Counted from the first letter of the stretch, positions 15,517-24,218 are shown. The stretch: DNA of 34,231 nucleotides from Thermoproteota archaeon (GCA_027492035.1 JAOZFT010000002.1:1-34231), one strand, 5' to 3'. Made by a program: numbers and translations. Notes: generated by a model from the letters alone, not told the origin.

Positions 15517-15798
15517 ATGAATTTTCAATTTTTGAAGGGGAAAAAGGTCATAGATTCTGAAGCGAAAATAATAGGGGAAGTTGTAGATATTATTTTTAAC
15601 CCTTACACTTGGGAAGTTACAGATTTAATATTAAAAATAGATAAAGGACTAGGTAAGGAGCTTGGTTGGAGGAAGATATTAGGAAGTTTAAATGTTTCTT
15701 TAAAAACATCTTTTGTAAAGGCTGTTGGGGATGTTGTATCTCTCACAACTAACCTAAACAGTTTAAAAGGAGCAATGGAGAAATACCCGAAAGATTAA
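15517..15798 (+). CDS. PRC-barrel domain protein
   Basis: This 93-residue protein is a single PRC barrel: FLKGKKVIDSEAKIIGEVVDI followed by a W-x-V-T-DLILKI strand at about residues 32-42. Archaea carry many stand-alone PRC-barrel proteins. Some act in cell division (CdpB) and some bind RNA or ribosomes, but no specific role can be given here. The leader contains GGAAAGGG. It lies between the two aldolases, with gaps of 178 and 107 bases, so it may be transcribed separately. Confidence 0.8.
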   Translation: MNFQFLKGKKVIDSEAKIIGEVVDIIFNPYTWEVTDLILKIDKGLGKELGWRKILGSLNVSLKTSFVKAVGDVVSLTTNLNSLKGAMEKYPKD

Positions 15799-15905
15799 GT
15801 TTTATTAAGGAAATAAAACGCAAACTTTACATTTAACAAACAATAAAACAGAAAAACAATGAAACAATGAAATCACAGTTGAAAAGTTGAGAAGGAGAGA
15901 TGAAA

Positions 15906-16472
15906 ATGTCTGCAACCACATTGAACGAAATAGTTAAATGGAGTAGAATCATTTACGGTAAAGGATACGTCCAAGGGCCCGGGGGCAATATCAGTGTAAG
16001 GGAAGGGGACCAAATTTACATAACAAAACATGGAGTTTCCTTTCAAGATTTAACTCCTGAAGACATAGTACAAGTTCCTTTAAAAAAGAAAAGTGAATTT
16101 GATGGTTCAGCTTCAGTTGAACTCCCCACCCATAGAGAAATTTACAAAGTTACTGGTTCAAAAGCAATTATTCATGTTCATCCAATTTACACTATTGCTT
16201 TATCTTTAAAAACTAAGGAAATTAAACCTTTAGATGTTGAAGGGTTATTCCATTTAGGAGAGGTTCCAGTGGTAGAAGGGTCACCAGGTACATATTTACA
16301 AGCAAAAGCAATTTCAAAGGGTTTAGGAGACAATAAAATAATAGTTGTTCGAAGACATGGAGTTTTCAGCGCAGGTGAAACTTTAAAGGAAGCTTTCGAA
16401 AAAATAGAGGTGCTGGAAGCCTCTGCCAAAATCATTTATTTATGTAAGAACATGGACAAAGGAAACTTTTAA
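15906..16472 (+). CDS. Class II aldolase/adducin family (FucA-like)
   Basis: This is a zinc-dependent aldolase of 188 residues. The zinc histidines are His90 and His92 in IIHVHP and His151 in RRHGVF, with Glu78 in LPTHREIY as the catalytic acid. GPGGNIS binds the substrate phosphate. Relatives cleave fuculose 1-phosphate; the Methanocaldococcus MJ1418 enzyme works in 5-deoxyribulose 1-phosphate salvage, giving DHAP and an aldehyde. The frame is open from ATG 15900, but GGAG lies eight bases before ATG 15906, which is preferred. It converges with the ligase gene with only four bases between stops. Confidence 0.87.
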   Translation: MSATTLNEIVKWSRIIYGKGYVQGPGGNISVREGDQIYITKHGVSFQDLTPEDIVQVPLKKKSEFDGSASVELPTHREIYKVTGSKAIIHVHPIYTIALSLKTKEIKPLDVEGLFHLGEVPVVEGSPGTYLQAKAISKGLGDNKIIVVRRHGVFSAGETLKEAFEKIEVLEASAKIIYLCKNMDKGNF

Positions 16473-16476
16473 ACTT

Positions 16477-18201
16477 TCATTTTTTTAACTGCATATTATA
16501 CATTTCAATTATTTCTTTTACTGTGTTGATGTCTTCAGGTCCTTTATCTTCCCTTACCCAACCTATTACGCGTGGAAACCTTAAAGCATAACCCATTTTT
16601 CCTTTCTCCATTCCGCAAGTATGAGTAGGGCTTCTTGTTATTTCATCAGCTTTAACAGTTAATACAGTGAAAGGCTCAACCCACACGTCAGGTTCAATAA
16701 CTGATTCAACTCTTGCAGGTTTAACAATTGATTTTTGTGTGTCAAGTATTTTCCTTAACTTCACCCATTTCTCTTCCGTCAACCCTGAACCTATTTTAGT
16801 TACTGTTTGAAAAACATCCTTTTCTTCATTGTATACAGCACCAAGTAAAGCTCCTATGCCTAACTTAGTCCTTTTCCCTTTACCTTTAAAATATCCCACC
16901 ACAACAATGTCGATGGTGTCAGCCAATTTACCTCTATAACTTCTTTTTAATTTAACCCAGTTAAAGTTTCTGGAACCTGCCTGGTAAGAAGCATCCAGTT
17001 TTTTCGCCACTATCCCCTCAAGTCCTTTCTCTATTCTGTCTTGGAAATACCTCTCAAGTTCTTTAGGGTTATTTGTTATTATTCTGTCAGCTTCCTTTAA
17101 AACATCACCTGGCCCAATTATTTCTTTTAAAGTTTCTGTTCTTTCAAGGTAAGGTTTCTCTAGGTAACTTTCACCGTTAAGGAAAAGTAAATCAAAACAG
17201 AAAAGTTTCAAAGGGTATTCCTCAGCAGCTTCCTTTACACCGTACTTCCTTTTCCTTTGAATAGTTATTTGGAAAGGGTAAAATTCACCAGTTTCTTCAT
17301 TGTAAGCCAATGCTTCACCTTCAAAAATAGTTTCCCCAGCTTTTATTTGCTTCTTTGTCCCTTCAACTATCTCAGGAAGCATGTCAGTTATTTTTTCAAG
17401 TCTTCTAGAGAAAATTTCTACGGTGCCACCTTTTTTGTGAACTTGACACCTGAAACCGTCATATTTTGATTCCACCGCACATTTTCCAAGTTTTTTTATT
17501 ATTTCCTCTGGACTGCTTAATCTTTCAGCTAAAGCAGGCCTTATAGGGTTTCCAGGTTGAATTTTTATTTCTTTAAGTCCTTCAACACCTTTCTCAAAGA
17601 ATTTTTTGGCTACAAGCCCTAAGTCGCAACAAATATTGAATGCTTTTTCAAGTTTATTTTTCACTTCCTTATTTAACCCTTTAGAATATGTTAAAGCCTC
17701 TAAAATAGTGGCTTCCCCTGCTCCAAGCCTCATTCTTCCCTGAACAAACCTAACAATGTATTTAGCCTCTTTAGGTTTAACTTTACTTAATAATTCAGCT
17801 AAAAAGTTAATTTTTCCTTCTACACTACCTGTTCCAACGGTTTCAGCCACTTTTAAAAGATAGTTATATACAGCAATAAATTCTATGTCTCCCTTCCCTT
17901 TTTCACTGAAAAATTTTTCAGCTACAACACCTAAATCTCCAAGTTTTAAGTATTCATCTTTTATTTCTTTAATAGGTAAATTAGAGGCTTTAGCCAGAAC
18001 CAGGAGAAGTGTTTTTTCTCCCAAACCTAAAACAACTCCTTTAAATTGAGGTAGAAGATTTCCTTGGCAGAAATAAACATATTTATCAATGTTACTTTGT
18101 TCAGCTTCAGAAAACATTTGAGCAAGTAAATTAACCATTTCAGAACGTTTACTGGTTGATTCAATTTTTTCCAAGTAAGAAACAAAGTTTGAGAAACGCA
18201 A
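16477..18201 (-). CDS. lig: ATP-dependent DNA ligase
   Basis: This replicative archaeal-type DNA ligase has 574 residues. Residues 1-215 form the helical DNA-binding domain. The adenylated lysine is Lys246 in SKYDGFRCQVH, followed by the motifs FEGEALAYN, LFCFDLLF, GLEGIVAKK and NWVKLKR. The OB domain follows, and the C-terminus contains RFPRVIGWVREDK. All nucleotidyltransferase motifs are present. It starts with TTG at 18201, seven bases after GGGGGG. A minus-strand TATA box lies at about 18232-18245. Confidence 0.95.
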   Translation of the reverse strand: MRFSNFVSYLEKIESTSKRSEMVNLLAQMFSEAEQSNIDKYVYFCQGNLLPQFKGVVLGLGEKTLLLVLAKASNLPIKEIKDEYLKLGDLGVVAEKFFSEKGKGDIEFIAVYNYLLKVAETVGTGSVEGKINFLAELLSKVKPKEAKYIVRFVQGRMRLGAGEATILEALTYSKGLNKEVKNKLEKAFNICCDLGLVAKKFFEKGVEGLKEIKIQPGNPIRPALAERLSSPEEIIKKLGKCAVESKYDGFRCQVHKKGGTVEIFSRRLEKITDMLPEIVEGTKKQIKAGETIFEGEALAYNEETGEFYPFQITIQRKRKYGVKEAAEEYPLKLFCFDLLFLNGESYLEKPYLERTETLKEIIGPGDVLKEADRIITNNPKELERYFQDRIEKGLEGIVAKKLDASYQAGSRNFNWVKLKRSYRGKLADTIDIVVVGYFKGKGKRTKLGIGALLGAVYNEEKDVFQTVTKIGSGLTEEKWVKLRKILDTQKSIVKPARVESVIEPDVWVEPFTVLTVKADEITRSPTHTCGMEKGKMGYALRFPRVIGWVREDKGPEDINTVKEIIEMYNMQLKK

Positions 18202-18231
18202 AAAAGAAACCCCCCGAAAAAGATAACTAAT

Positions 18232-18245
18232 GTTTTTAAATGTTT
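18232..18245 (-). promoter_or_regulatory. TATA box of the ligase gene
   Basis: Minus-strand aaacatttaaaaac lies 30-45 bases before the TTG start and predicts a leader of about 15-20 bases holding the G-rich ribosome site. Confidence 0.35.
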
Positions 18246-18404
18246 CATTAAAAACTTAAAAAGTCTTTTCAAAAACTGCTCCTTCCTCCACATTTAAGCT
18301 TCACAATTTTTCTTTTCAAACAACAAGAACTTTAAGAAACTTTACTTTCTCTCCTTTCAAAGACTTAAAAAATACTTATTCTTGCAAAAGAAACAGTGGA
18401 AAAG

Positions 18405-19268
18405 TTAAGAAATTAATTTTAAATTTCTATTTATGATCAAAAACAAACTCGCTACTATTATTAGGATGCCTCCTGCAACAGTTTGAGTTGGAGGTATTTC
18501 TGAAAAGAAAATAAAGGCGTAAAAAATTGCACTTAAAGGATCTAGGTAACTTAATAAACTTGCTGTTGAGGCTTCAACAGTTTTTAAGCCTTTAAAGTAA
18601 AGGGAGAGAGCAAGAGCTGTATGGATTAAACCCATTGTCACCACCGCAGCTAAACCCTCCCTTGTGTAACTTGCTTTATTAACAAAAAAGAAGGGAAGCA
18701 GAATCAAAGCTGAAATGGATACCTGGTAAAAAGTAAGTACGTCTTCAGGTATTTCTTTCAAGTACCTCCCAAGAATTGTTAAAAAAGCATAAAAAAACGC
18801 AGCCAATAAACCGAAGAGTACACCGATAAAGTCTTTACTTGTAAAAGAAAAATTGTTCCCTGAAGCAATTAATGTTACACCAGAAACAGCTAATATTAAA
18901 GAAAATAAAACCTGCAACTTTAGTTTTTCTTTCAGTAGGAAAGGAGAAAGAGCAACCACTATAACTGGGGCAGTGTAATAACTAAGAATAGCATTCGCAA
19001 TAGAAGTTATCAAAACTGCCTTAAACAAGAAAACCCAATTTAAAGCCAAGCATAAACTTATCAGGAAAACAAAACCCTTCTTTTCTTGAATTTTTAATGA
19101 ATTAAACCCTTTCTTAAAAAGTATAATTGGAAATAATGAAACTGAAGCAACTAAAACTCTAAAGAAAACTATGAGAGTGGAAGGTAAGCCTGTCCATCTC
19201 GCAAAAATTGTGACACTTCCCCAAATCAGCATAGAAACAATTATTAGAAACATTCCTCCCCCTTTCAT
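18405..19268 (-). CDS. EamA/DMT-family membrane transporter
   Basis: This 287-residue protein has ten predicted membrane helices made of two EamA repeats. The first begins SMLIWGSVTIFARW; the second starts near FIGVLFGLLAAFFYAF and contains SLLSYLDPLSAIFYAF. DMT permeases export amino acids, purines or other metabolites; no substrate can be inferred. The ATG at 19268 is used here. A GGGGGAGGA directly before the ATG at residue 6 makes the true start uncertain by five residues. It lies divergent from the first MinD/ferredoxin gene. Confidence 0.87.
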   Translation of the reverse strand: MKGGGMFLIIVSMLIWGSVTIFARWTGLPSTLIVFFRVLVASVSLFPIILFKKGFNSLKIQEKKGFVFLISLCLALNWVFLFKAVLITSIANAILSYYTAPVIVVALSPFLLKEKLKLQVLFSLILAVSGVTLIASGNNFSFTSKDFIGVLFGLLAAFFYAFLTILGRYLKEIPEDVLTFYQVSISALILLPFFFVNKASYTREGLAAVVTMGLIHTALALSLYFKGLKTVEASTASLLSYLDPLSAIFYAFIFFSEIPPTQTVAGGILIIVASLFLIINRNLKLIS

Positions 19269-19387
19269 TCATTAACAACCCTAAAGTTTTTACTTTTCCA
19301 CGAAACAAAAACCCAATTCAAAAATTTATTTTCTTCTAAAATCTAAAACCGTTTGAACTTTCCTATTATTGTTTGCTTATCGAAAAA

Positions 19388-19398
19388 CTTTTTATAAG
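19388..19398 (+). promoter_or_regulatory. TATA box of the MinD/ferredoxin pair
   Basis: ctttttataag precedes the TTG start by about 75 bases; a second candidate, tctttatatgc, follows at 19400-19410. GGAGGT sits eight bases before the TTG at 19471. Confidence 0.4.
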
Positions 19399-19470
19399 TT
19401 CTTTATATGCTTTCACAATATCCCATGAACCGTCAAAAAAAAGTGAATTAGTTAATGGAGGTTAAATGAA

Positions 19471-20346
19471 TTGAAAATCACCGTTACTGGCGGTAAAGGG
19501 GGAACAGGTAAATCTACAGTAGCTGTTAACTTAGCGGTTGAACTAAGTAAAAAGTTTAAGCTTGTTTTAGCCGATTTAGATGTTGAAGCCCCAAATGACC
19601 ACATCCTTCTCTCTAAAAAGCTGCAAAACATAGAAAGGGTACATATTATGCACCCTTTAATTGACAGAGAAAAATGTTTAAAATGTGGCTTATGCGTAGA
19701 AGTTTGTGAAGAACATGCATTGTTTAAAATGGCTGACGGTTCACCTTTTCTCTTACCTAATCTCTGTTCAGGCTGCAAAACATGCCTATTAGCTTGTCCA
19801 CTAAAGGCAATAAAAGAAGGCAAAAAATTAGTTGGTAACACATACAAAACAGAAATATTTTTTAACGGTTTCGGTTTTGAATTGGTTACCGGTGTTTTGA
19901 AAGAGGGTGAAGAGAAAGCTTATCCTGTGGTTTTAGCTGCTAGAGAAAGGGCTATTAACTTAAATAAAGAAATTTTAATAGTGGATACATCAGCCGGTAC
20001 AGGTAACACAGTAGCTGCTGCAATGGAAGACTCAGACTTAGTTATTGCCGTAACTGAACCGACACCGTTAGGACTTCATGATTTAAAGTTAATACTTCAA
20101 TTAACTGAAAAAATGGGTTACAGAAAAACAATTTTCTTGAACAGGTCAACTTTAGGAGTAAAAGAAGAAGTTAAGAAAATAGCTATAGAACATGAAACCA
20201 AAATAATAGCTGAAATGCCTTACAGTAAAGAAATATTACATTCCTACATTGAAGGAGTACCTATAACTGTCAAAAAACCTGAATCAAAAGAAGCAGAAAT
20301 TTTCAGGGAGCTTGCTAAAAAAATAATAAAGAAAATAGATGAATAA
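19471..20346 (+). CDS. MinD-superfamily P-loop ATPase with inserted ferredoxin domain (first of a pair)
   Basis: This 291-residue protein has the deviant Walker A motif GGKGGTGKST (7-16) of MinD/Mrp/NifH ATPases. Between the Walker A half and the rest it carries a two-cluster ferredoxin insert: Cys69, 72, 75, 79 and Cys99, 102, 105, 109. Walker B is ILIVDTSAGTG. Such proteins occur as tandem pairs in anaerobic archaea and bacteria, and are thought to couple ATP hydrolysis to electron or Fe-S transfer; their substrates are unknown. It begins at TTG 19471 after GGAGGT. The second member starts two bases after its stop, so they likely form a heterodimer. Confidence 0.88.
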   Translation: MKITVTGGKGGTGKSTVAVNLAVELSKKFKLVLADLDVEAPNDHILLSKKLQNIERVHIMHPLIDREKCLKCGLCVEVCEEHALFKMADGSPFLLPNLCSGCKTCLLACPLKAIKEGKKLVGNTYKTEIFFNGFGFELVTGVLKEGEEKAYPVVLAARERAINLNKEILIVDTSAGTGNTVAAAMEDSDLVIAVTEPTPLGLHDLKLILQLTEKMGYRKTIFLNRSTLGVKEEVKKIAIEHETKIIAEMPYSKEILHSYIEGVPITVKKPESKEAEIFRELAKKIIKKIDE

Positions 20347-20348
20347 AA

Positions 20349-21236
20349 ATGCAAATAGTTATCGCAAGTGGTAAAGGGGGAGTAGGGAAATCAATATTCA
20401 CCTCCTCCCTAATATATTTTCTGAAAGATAAATTTAAACTAGTAGCTGTTGACGCTGATGCTGAAGCGCCTAACCTCCACTTAATCTTTAACGTGGACAA
20501 CTGGCTGGAAGAAAAGAGTTTAACAGGGGGGAAAATAGCTGAAATAAACAGTGAAAAATGCATAAACTGCAGTTTGTGCATAAAAAACTGCACCTACAAA
20601 GCAGTGAAAAAATTAAGTAATAAAGAAAAACCTGTAGTGAATAAATTAATTTGTGAAGGCTGTGGAGCATGCAAAATAGTATGTCCAGTAAAAGCTGTAA
20701 CTCTTAAAGAAGCTAAGTCAGGAACTATAAGAAAAACAGTTACAACATACGGTTTCCCTTTAATTTCAGCCCAGCTTGATGTTGGAAGACCTAACTCTGG
20801 AAAACTTGTAACTGAAGAAAAAAAATGGGCAAAAGAAACAGCTGACGAAAAAACCCATATTCTCGTTGACTCAGCAGCAGGAATAGGTTGCCAAGTTATT
20901 GCTTCAGTTTCAGGGGCAGACTTAGCGATTTTAGTGGCTGAACCGACAAAATCAAGTTTACATGATTTAAAAAGGGTTCACAAAGTCGTAGAACACTTCA
21001 AAATACCTTCCCTTTTTGTAGTAAATAAATATAACCTAAACCCTAGCTTTAAAGGAGTAGAAAAGTATGCCGAAGAGAAAAAATCAAAAATTTTAGGTAA
21101 AATCCCCTACGACGCAAAAGTTCCTCAATCAATAATCTTAAGGAGGCCTCTTCCAGAAGTTTTCCCAGAAACAGAAGCAAGTAAAGTAATTAAAGAAATA
21201 GGGAAAAAAATAGAGTGCATACTTAAGGAAGAGTAA
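20349..21236 (+). CDS. MinD-superfamily P-loop ATPase with inserted ferredoxin domain (second of a pair)
   Basis: This 295-residue paralogue of the preceding gene has Walker A SGKGGVGKS (7-15), DADAEAPN at 35-42 and two [4Fe-4S] sites: Cys71, 74, 77, 81 and Cys102, 105, 108, 112. Walker B is HILVDSAAGIG. The two proteins differ enough to suggest a fixed division of labour rather than a recent duplication. It converges on the DsrE-TusA-SQR-DUF1641 operon, with 42 bases between stops. Similar ATPase pairs often sit beside redox enzymes, so a link with that operon is plausible but not shown. Confidence 0.88.
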   Translation: MQIVIASGKGGVGKSIFTSSLIYFLKDKFKLVAVDADAEAPNLHLIFNVDNWLEEKSLTGGKIAEINSEKCINCSLCIKNCTYKAVKKLSNKEKPVVNKLICEGCGACKIVCPVKAVTLKEAKSGTIRKTVTTYGFPLISAQLDVGRPNSGKLVTEEKKWAKETADEKTHILVDSAAGIGCQVIASVSGADLAILVAEPTKSSLHDLKRVHKVVEHFKIPSLFVVNKYNLNPSFKGVEKYAEEKKSKILGKIPYDAKVPQSIILRRPLPEVFPETEASKVIKEIGKKIECILKEE

Positions 21237-21278
21237 AAAAAGAAGGAAAAAGAAGTAAAAGATGCACTAAGGAAGTTT

Positions 21279-21635
21279 TTAAGAAAAATTACTTTTTAAA
21301 GCTTTTCCAAGGGACCTTAGAAGAGCTATTACAAACCCTAATCCTCTTTTAACGTCAGGGTCTCTAAGTTCACCTAAAAGCCCGAAAACACCTACTTCCT
21401 TCGGTTCTTTAGGTACTTCACCTAATGACTTAAGCAAGGTGTCAACGTTATCCAAAAGTTTCAATGTTCCTTTATTGAGTATTAATGAACTTAATCCACC
21501 TATTACTTCAGGCTCCAATAAATGGTTTAAAGTGTCAAGTATACCCATTTCATTCAATTTCATCAAGAAACACAAAGTTTTCTTGAGAGCATCCGTTTCA
21601 TTTTCACTTAATTCTTCCAGAACTTTGCTAGCCAC
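21279..21635 (-). CDS. DUF1641 family helical protein
   Basis: This small all-helical protein carries the DUF1641 signature near its C-terminus: GVFGLLGELRDPDVKRGLG, followed by a hydrophobic helix. The frame is open to 21749 inside the upstream oxidoreductase gene. The likely start is GTG 21635, seven bases after GGAGGT and 22 bases past that gene's stop, giving 118 residues. DUF1641 genes recur next to SQR-like flavoproteins and formate dehydrogenases; their function is unknown. Hydrophobic stretches could let it sit at the membrane surface with the flavoprotein. Confidence 0.8.
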   Translation of the reverse strand: MASKVLEELSENETDALKKTLCFLMKLNEMGILDTLNHLLEPEVIGGLSSLILNKGTLKLLDNVDTLLKSLGEVPKEPKEVGVFGLLGELRDPDVKRGLGFVIALLRSLGKALKSNFS

Positions 21636-21657
21636 TCTATTTACCTCCACTTCGCTG

Positions 21658-22836
21658 TTACCATCCTTCCTTACCAAGTACTTCAGGGTTGGTGGCTTCA
21701 AAATAAGCTTTAAATATTGGCTCCCATAGTTCTGGGTAACGGATTGCATCCCAATAAGTGGCTACAAATAAATCCTCCATTAAACGTTTAAATTTAGACA
21801 GCTTAACAGGGACAGGCGGGTGGTCGTAGTCACTTATGATAAAAAGACCTGTGCCATTAGTCAATAGGGGACAGTTAGTTCTTCCACTATATTTTGCGTC
21901 GAAACCCTGTAGTCGAGACGCGACAGTTTCAGCTTGGAGATGTGCAGTGACACCGCTTTTAGATGTGGGAGCGTTTGTGCAGTCTCCTATTGCGTAAGCA
22001 TCATCAAACCCTTCAACTTTACTGGTGTATTTGTCAATTTTTATGTAGTTGCTGTCATCCTTAACTTCTGCAGGTTTAACCTCGTACTCTGGGCCTTCAT
22101 GGATAGGGATAACAACTGCAACTTCGTAATTAATTTCTTCTCCTTCTACACTAAATATTTTCTTGTTTTTAGTGTCTATGCTATCTACAGTAAAGAAGGT
22201 GTGGACTTCTATCCCTTCCTTTCTCAATTCAGGTTCAATTATGTCGCTTATAACTTTTGAAGAATAGGCATGGGGGAAAGGCAGGGCTAGAATTACTTTA
22301 ACTTTTTCCTTCAACCCCCTTTTAGCGAAGAATTTACTTGAAAGAAAGGCCCCCTTCTGAGGAGCTGGTGGACACATATAAATTGGGTCAGCTACTGCAA
22401 TTACAAAGTTTCCTTCTTTCATGCCCATTAAAGTATTGTGAAGTTTAGCTGCGTTTTCAGGTCCGCTGTAATAGTCCCCGAATTTGTTTAATAACTCAGT
22501 GTTTCCAGATATTGCATCATAGTCTAGATGAGCACCAGTAGCTATTGCTACATAGTCGTATTCGATTTCTTTCCCTTTAGTTTTAATTTTTCGTTCATTT
22601 AAATCTAAACTTATAATTTCATCATGGAGAAACTTAATGTGTGGTTTAAGTAATTCCTTAAGCGGCTTCATGTATCTTTCTTTTTTATGACCCATGAAGG
22701 CTATAAATAAGTTTCCAGGTAAGAAAACATGGTTTTCCTTTTTATCAATAACTGTTACATCGAATTCGTCCTTGGGAAGTAAATTAGCAAGTATTGCTCC
22801 TCCGCCGCCTCCTCCAAGAATTACTACTTTCTTCAT
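21658..22836 (-). CDS. Sulfide:quinone oxidoreductase-like FAD flavoprotein
   Basis: This 392-residue two-dinucleotide-domain flavoprotein has the FAD motif ILGGGGGGAILANLL (6-20), ATGAHLD (99-105) and a second FAD motif, YAIGDCTNAP (281-290). Two cysteines sit where the active-site pair of SQRs lies: Cys155 in MCPPAPQKGAF and Cys322 in TNCPLL. The third SQR cysteine is absent. The C-terminus has the amphipathic, aromatic-rich FVATYWDAIRYPELW and similar, as in membrane-bound SQRs. It may oxidise sulfide or a protein persulfide and pass electrons to a quinone, or serve a sulfur relay with TusA and DsrE encoded upstream in the same operon. The electron acceptor is unknown. Confidence 0.85.
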   Translation of the reverse strand: MKKVVILGGGGGGAILANLLPKDEFDVTVIDKKENHVFLPGNLFIAFMGHKKERYMKPLKELLKPHIKFLHDEIISLDLNERKIKTKGKEIEYDYVAIATGAHLDYDAISGNTELLNKFGDYYSGPENAAKLHNTLMGMKEGNFVIAVADPIYMCPPAPQKGAFLSSKFFAKRGLKEKVKVILALPFPHAYSSKVISDIIEPELRKEGIEVHTFFTVDSIDTKNKKIFSVEGEEINYEVAVVIPIHEGPEYEVKPAEVKDDSNYIKIDKYTSKVEGFDDAYAIGDCTNAPTSKSGVTAHLQAETVASRLQGFDAKYSGRTNCPLLTNGTGLFIISDYDHPPVPVKLSKFKRLMEDLFVATYWDAIRYPELWEPIFKAYFEATNPEVLGKEGW

Positions 22837-22885
22837 TTATACCGCCCAGCTTATTTTTGGAAAAAGAAGAAAAAAGAAGGAGAAC

Positions 22886-23122
22886 TTAAGTTTTCTTAGC
22901 TGTTACTTTTATTGATGCTTTAATATAGTCTTTTTCTTCCGTTAATTCTGTTAATTCATTACCTGTCCTTTTAACCCATGCTTGAACATCTGGCTTAAAT
23001 CCAGGGTCTGTAGCTAATACTTCTAGAATGTCGCCATTCTTGGCTTTACGGTAAGCTTTAGTTAAGGCTGAAATAGGCCCAGGGCAAGCCATACCTCTTG
23101 CGTCAACTCTAATTACAGCCAT
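22886..23122 (-). CDS. tusA: TusA-family sulfur carrier
   Basis: This 78-residue TusA/SirA-like protein has the persulfide-carrying Cys13 in GMACPGPI followed by the family's helix. TusA proteins pass sulfur between desulfurases, DsrE-type proteins and acceptors. It starts 16 bases after the DsrE-like gene and has a GGTGA site. The DsrE, TusA, SQR-like, DUF1641 order suggests a dedicated sulfur-transfer unit. Confidence 0.93.
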   Translation of the reverse strand: MAVIRVDARGMACPGPISALTKAYRKAKNGDILEVLATDPGFKPDVQAWVKRTGNELTELTEEKDYIKASIKVTAKKT

Positions 23123-23138
23123 TTTGCTTCACCGCTTT

Positions 23139-23558
23139 TTAAATGAAGATTATTTCATAGTCAGCAGTTTCCTGCATGAAAAATGTGGCTCCGACGACGT
23201 CATCCACAATAGGGTCCATATCCCCTTTTTCGACGCCCACTACTCCAGCCATTAAGGAACAGACGTAAACTTTTACGTCACCTACTTCTTTAGCTTCCTT
23301 TAACATATCGTACCAAGAAGGGGCCTTCATTTTCTCTAACCCTTTATGAACAGCGGGAACCATGTCTTCAAATTCCTTTGGAAATCTTGGCTCTGGCTTA
23401 TTTTTTGTGAAGTAGGGCAGTGCAAAACCTGTCACGAATACACGGACAGGCACTCCGAGGTTAGCAGCTGTTTGAGTTAATACTCCCAACGGGATAAAAC
23501 AATCTGCGGTTCCGGAAAACATAACTATACCTAATCCCTTCGCCATGTTGTTCACCAT
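23139..23558 (-). CDS. DsrE-family sulfur-transfer protein
   Basis: This 139-residue DsrE/DsrF-like fold protein begins with the strand GLGIVMFSG and has Cys100 in VKVYVCSLMAGVVG, at the position of the reactive cysteine of DsrE. A second Cys20 lies in the first loop. Its large insertion (about 47-82) and its GVEKGDMDPIVDDVVGA segment recall the DsrE2 type found with TusA in archaeal sulfur metabolism. A good TATA box 25-30 bases before the ATG means the transcript is probably leaderless. ATG at codon 5 is an alternative start. It is the first gene of the operon. Confidence 0.85.
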   Translation of the reverse strand: MVNNMAKGLGIVMFSGTADCFIPLGVLTQTAANLGVPVRVFVTGFALPYFTKNKPEPRFPKEFEDMVPAVHKGLEKMKAPSWYDMLKEAKEVGDVKVYVCSLMAGVVGVEKGDMDPIVDDVVGATFFMQETADYEIIFI

Positions 23559-23580
23559 TTTTAAAGGTTTTAGATATTCC

Positions 23581-23592
23581 TATATAAAATTT
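23581..23592 (-). promoter_or_regulatory. TATA box of the DsrE-TusA-SQR-DUF1641 operon
   Basis: On the minus strand aaattttatata ends 23 bases before the ATG at 23558. This spacing places the transcription start at or within a few bases of the start codon. Confidence 0.6.
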
Positions 23593-23857
23593 TTGCTTTT
23601 AAACTTTTCTTGTAGAAATAATTTTCAATCTATAATTCAATTCCTTTTTTTAGATTCATTTTTTAACCTAGTAAGAAAATTAAAAAGCTATATAAAACGT
23701 TCCCCTATTATTACTTAACAATTCTAGCTTTGATCAGGTAAATTACCAATGTTACATAGACTTATCGGAAATAGAAAAAGTAAATAAAAGAAAGGGTTAA
23801 TGTAAAAAATTTAAAAGGTTAAGTTTTAAATTTACTGAGTCGAAACCGGAAATAAGG

Positions 23858-24172
23858 ATGAGTGATAAAATGGTAAATAAAAAAGATGTTTTTGAAGCTT
23901 TAAGAGAAGTCAAGGACCCAGAAATAGGGTTAGATGTAGTAAGTCTAGGTTTAATTTATAAAGTGGAAGTGAAAGATAGCTCAGTGTATATTTTAATGAC
24001 GATGACGACACCTGCTTGTCCTTTAACATGGGCACTTCTGAAAGAAGTGGAGGAGAAAGTTAAACAGATAAAGGATGTAGAAAAAGTGAAGGTTGATTTA
24101 ACGTTTAATCCTCCATGGACCCCGGATATGATGTCTGATGAAGCAAAAAAAAGATTAGGTTTCCAGCATTGA
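23858..24172 (+). CDS. MIP18/DUF59 family Fe-S assembly protein
   Basis: This 104-residue protein has DVFEALREVKDPEIGLDVVSLGLI (DPEI typical of the family) and Cys54 in TTPACPLTW, the conserved reactive cysteine. Relatives (SufT, PaaD, Cia2) help mature or target Fe-S clusters. The ending, NPPWTPDMMSDEAKKRLG, is the usual tail. ATG at codon 5 is an alternative start. It stands alone, close to the sulfur-transfer operon, from which it diverges across 299 bases that hold both promoters. Confidence 0.9.
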   Translation: MSDKMVNKKDVFEALREVKDPEIGLDVVSLGLIYKVEVKDSSVYILMTMTTPACPLTWALLKEVEEKVKQIKDVEKVKVDLTFNPPWTPDMMSDEAKKRLGFQH

Positions 24173-24218
24173 TTTCTTAAAGGGTTAAAGAAGTAAAGCT
24201 GTTAAAAAAGCTGTTTAT

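Noticed and set aside
19452..19847. Minus-strand open frame of 131 codons
   Set aside because: Antisense to the first MinD/ferredoxin gene, whose Walker A and cluster motifs show the plus strand is coding.
21636..21749. Upstream extension of the DUF1641 frame
   Set aside because: Lies inside the SQR-like gene; GTG 21635 has a well-placed GGAGGT and follows the SQR stop.
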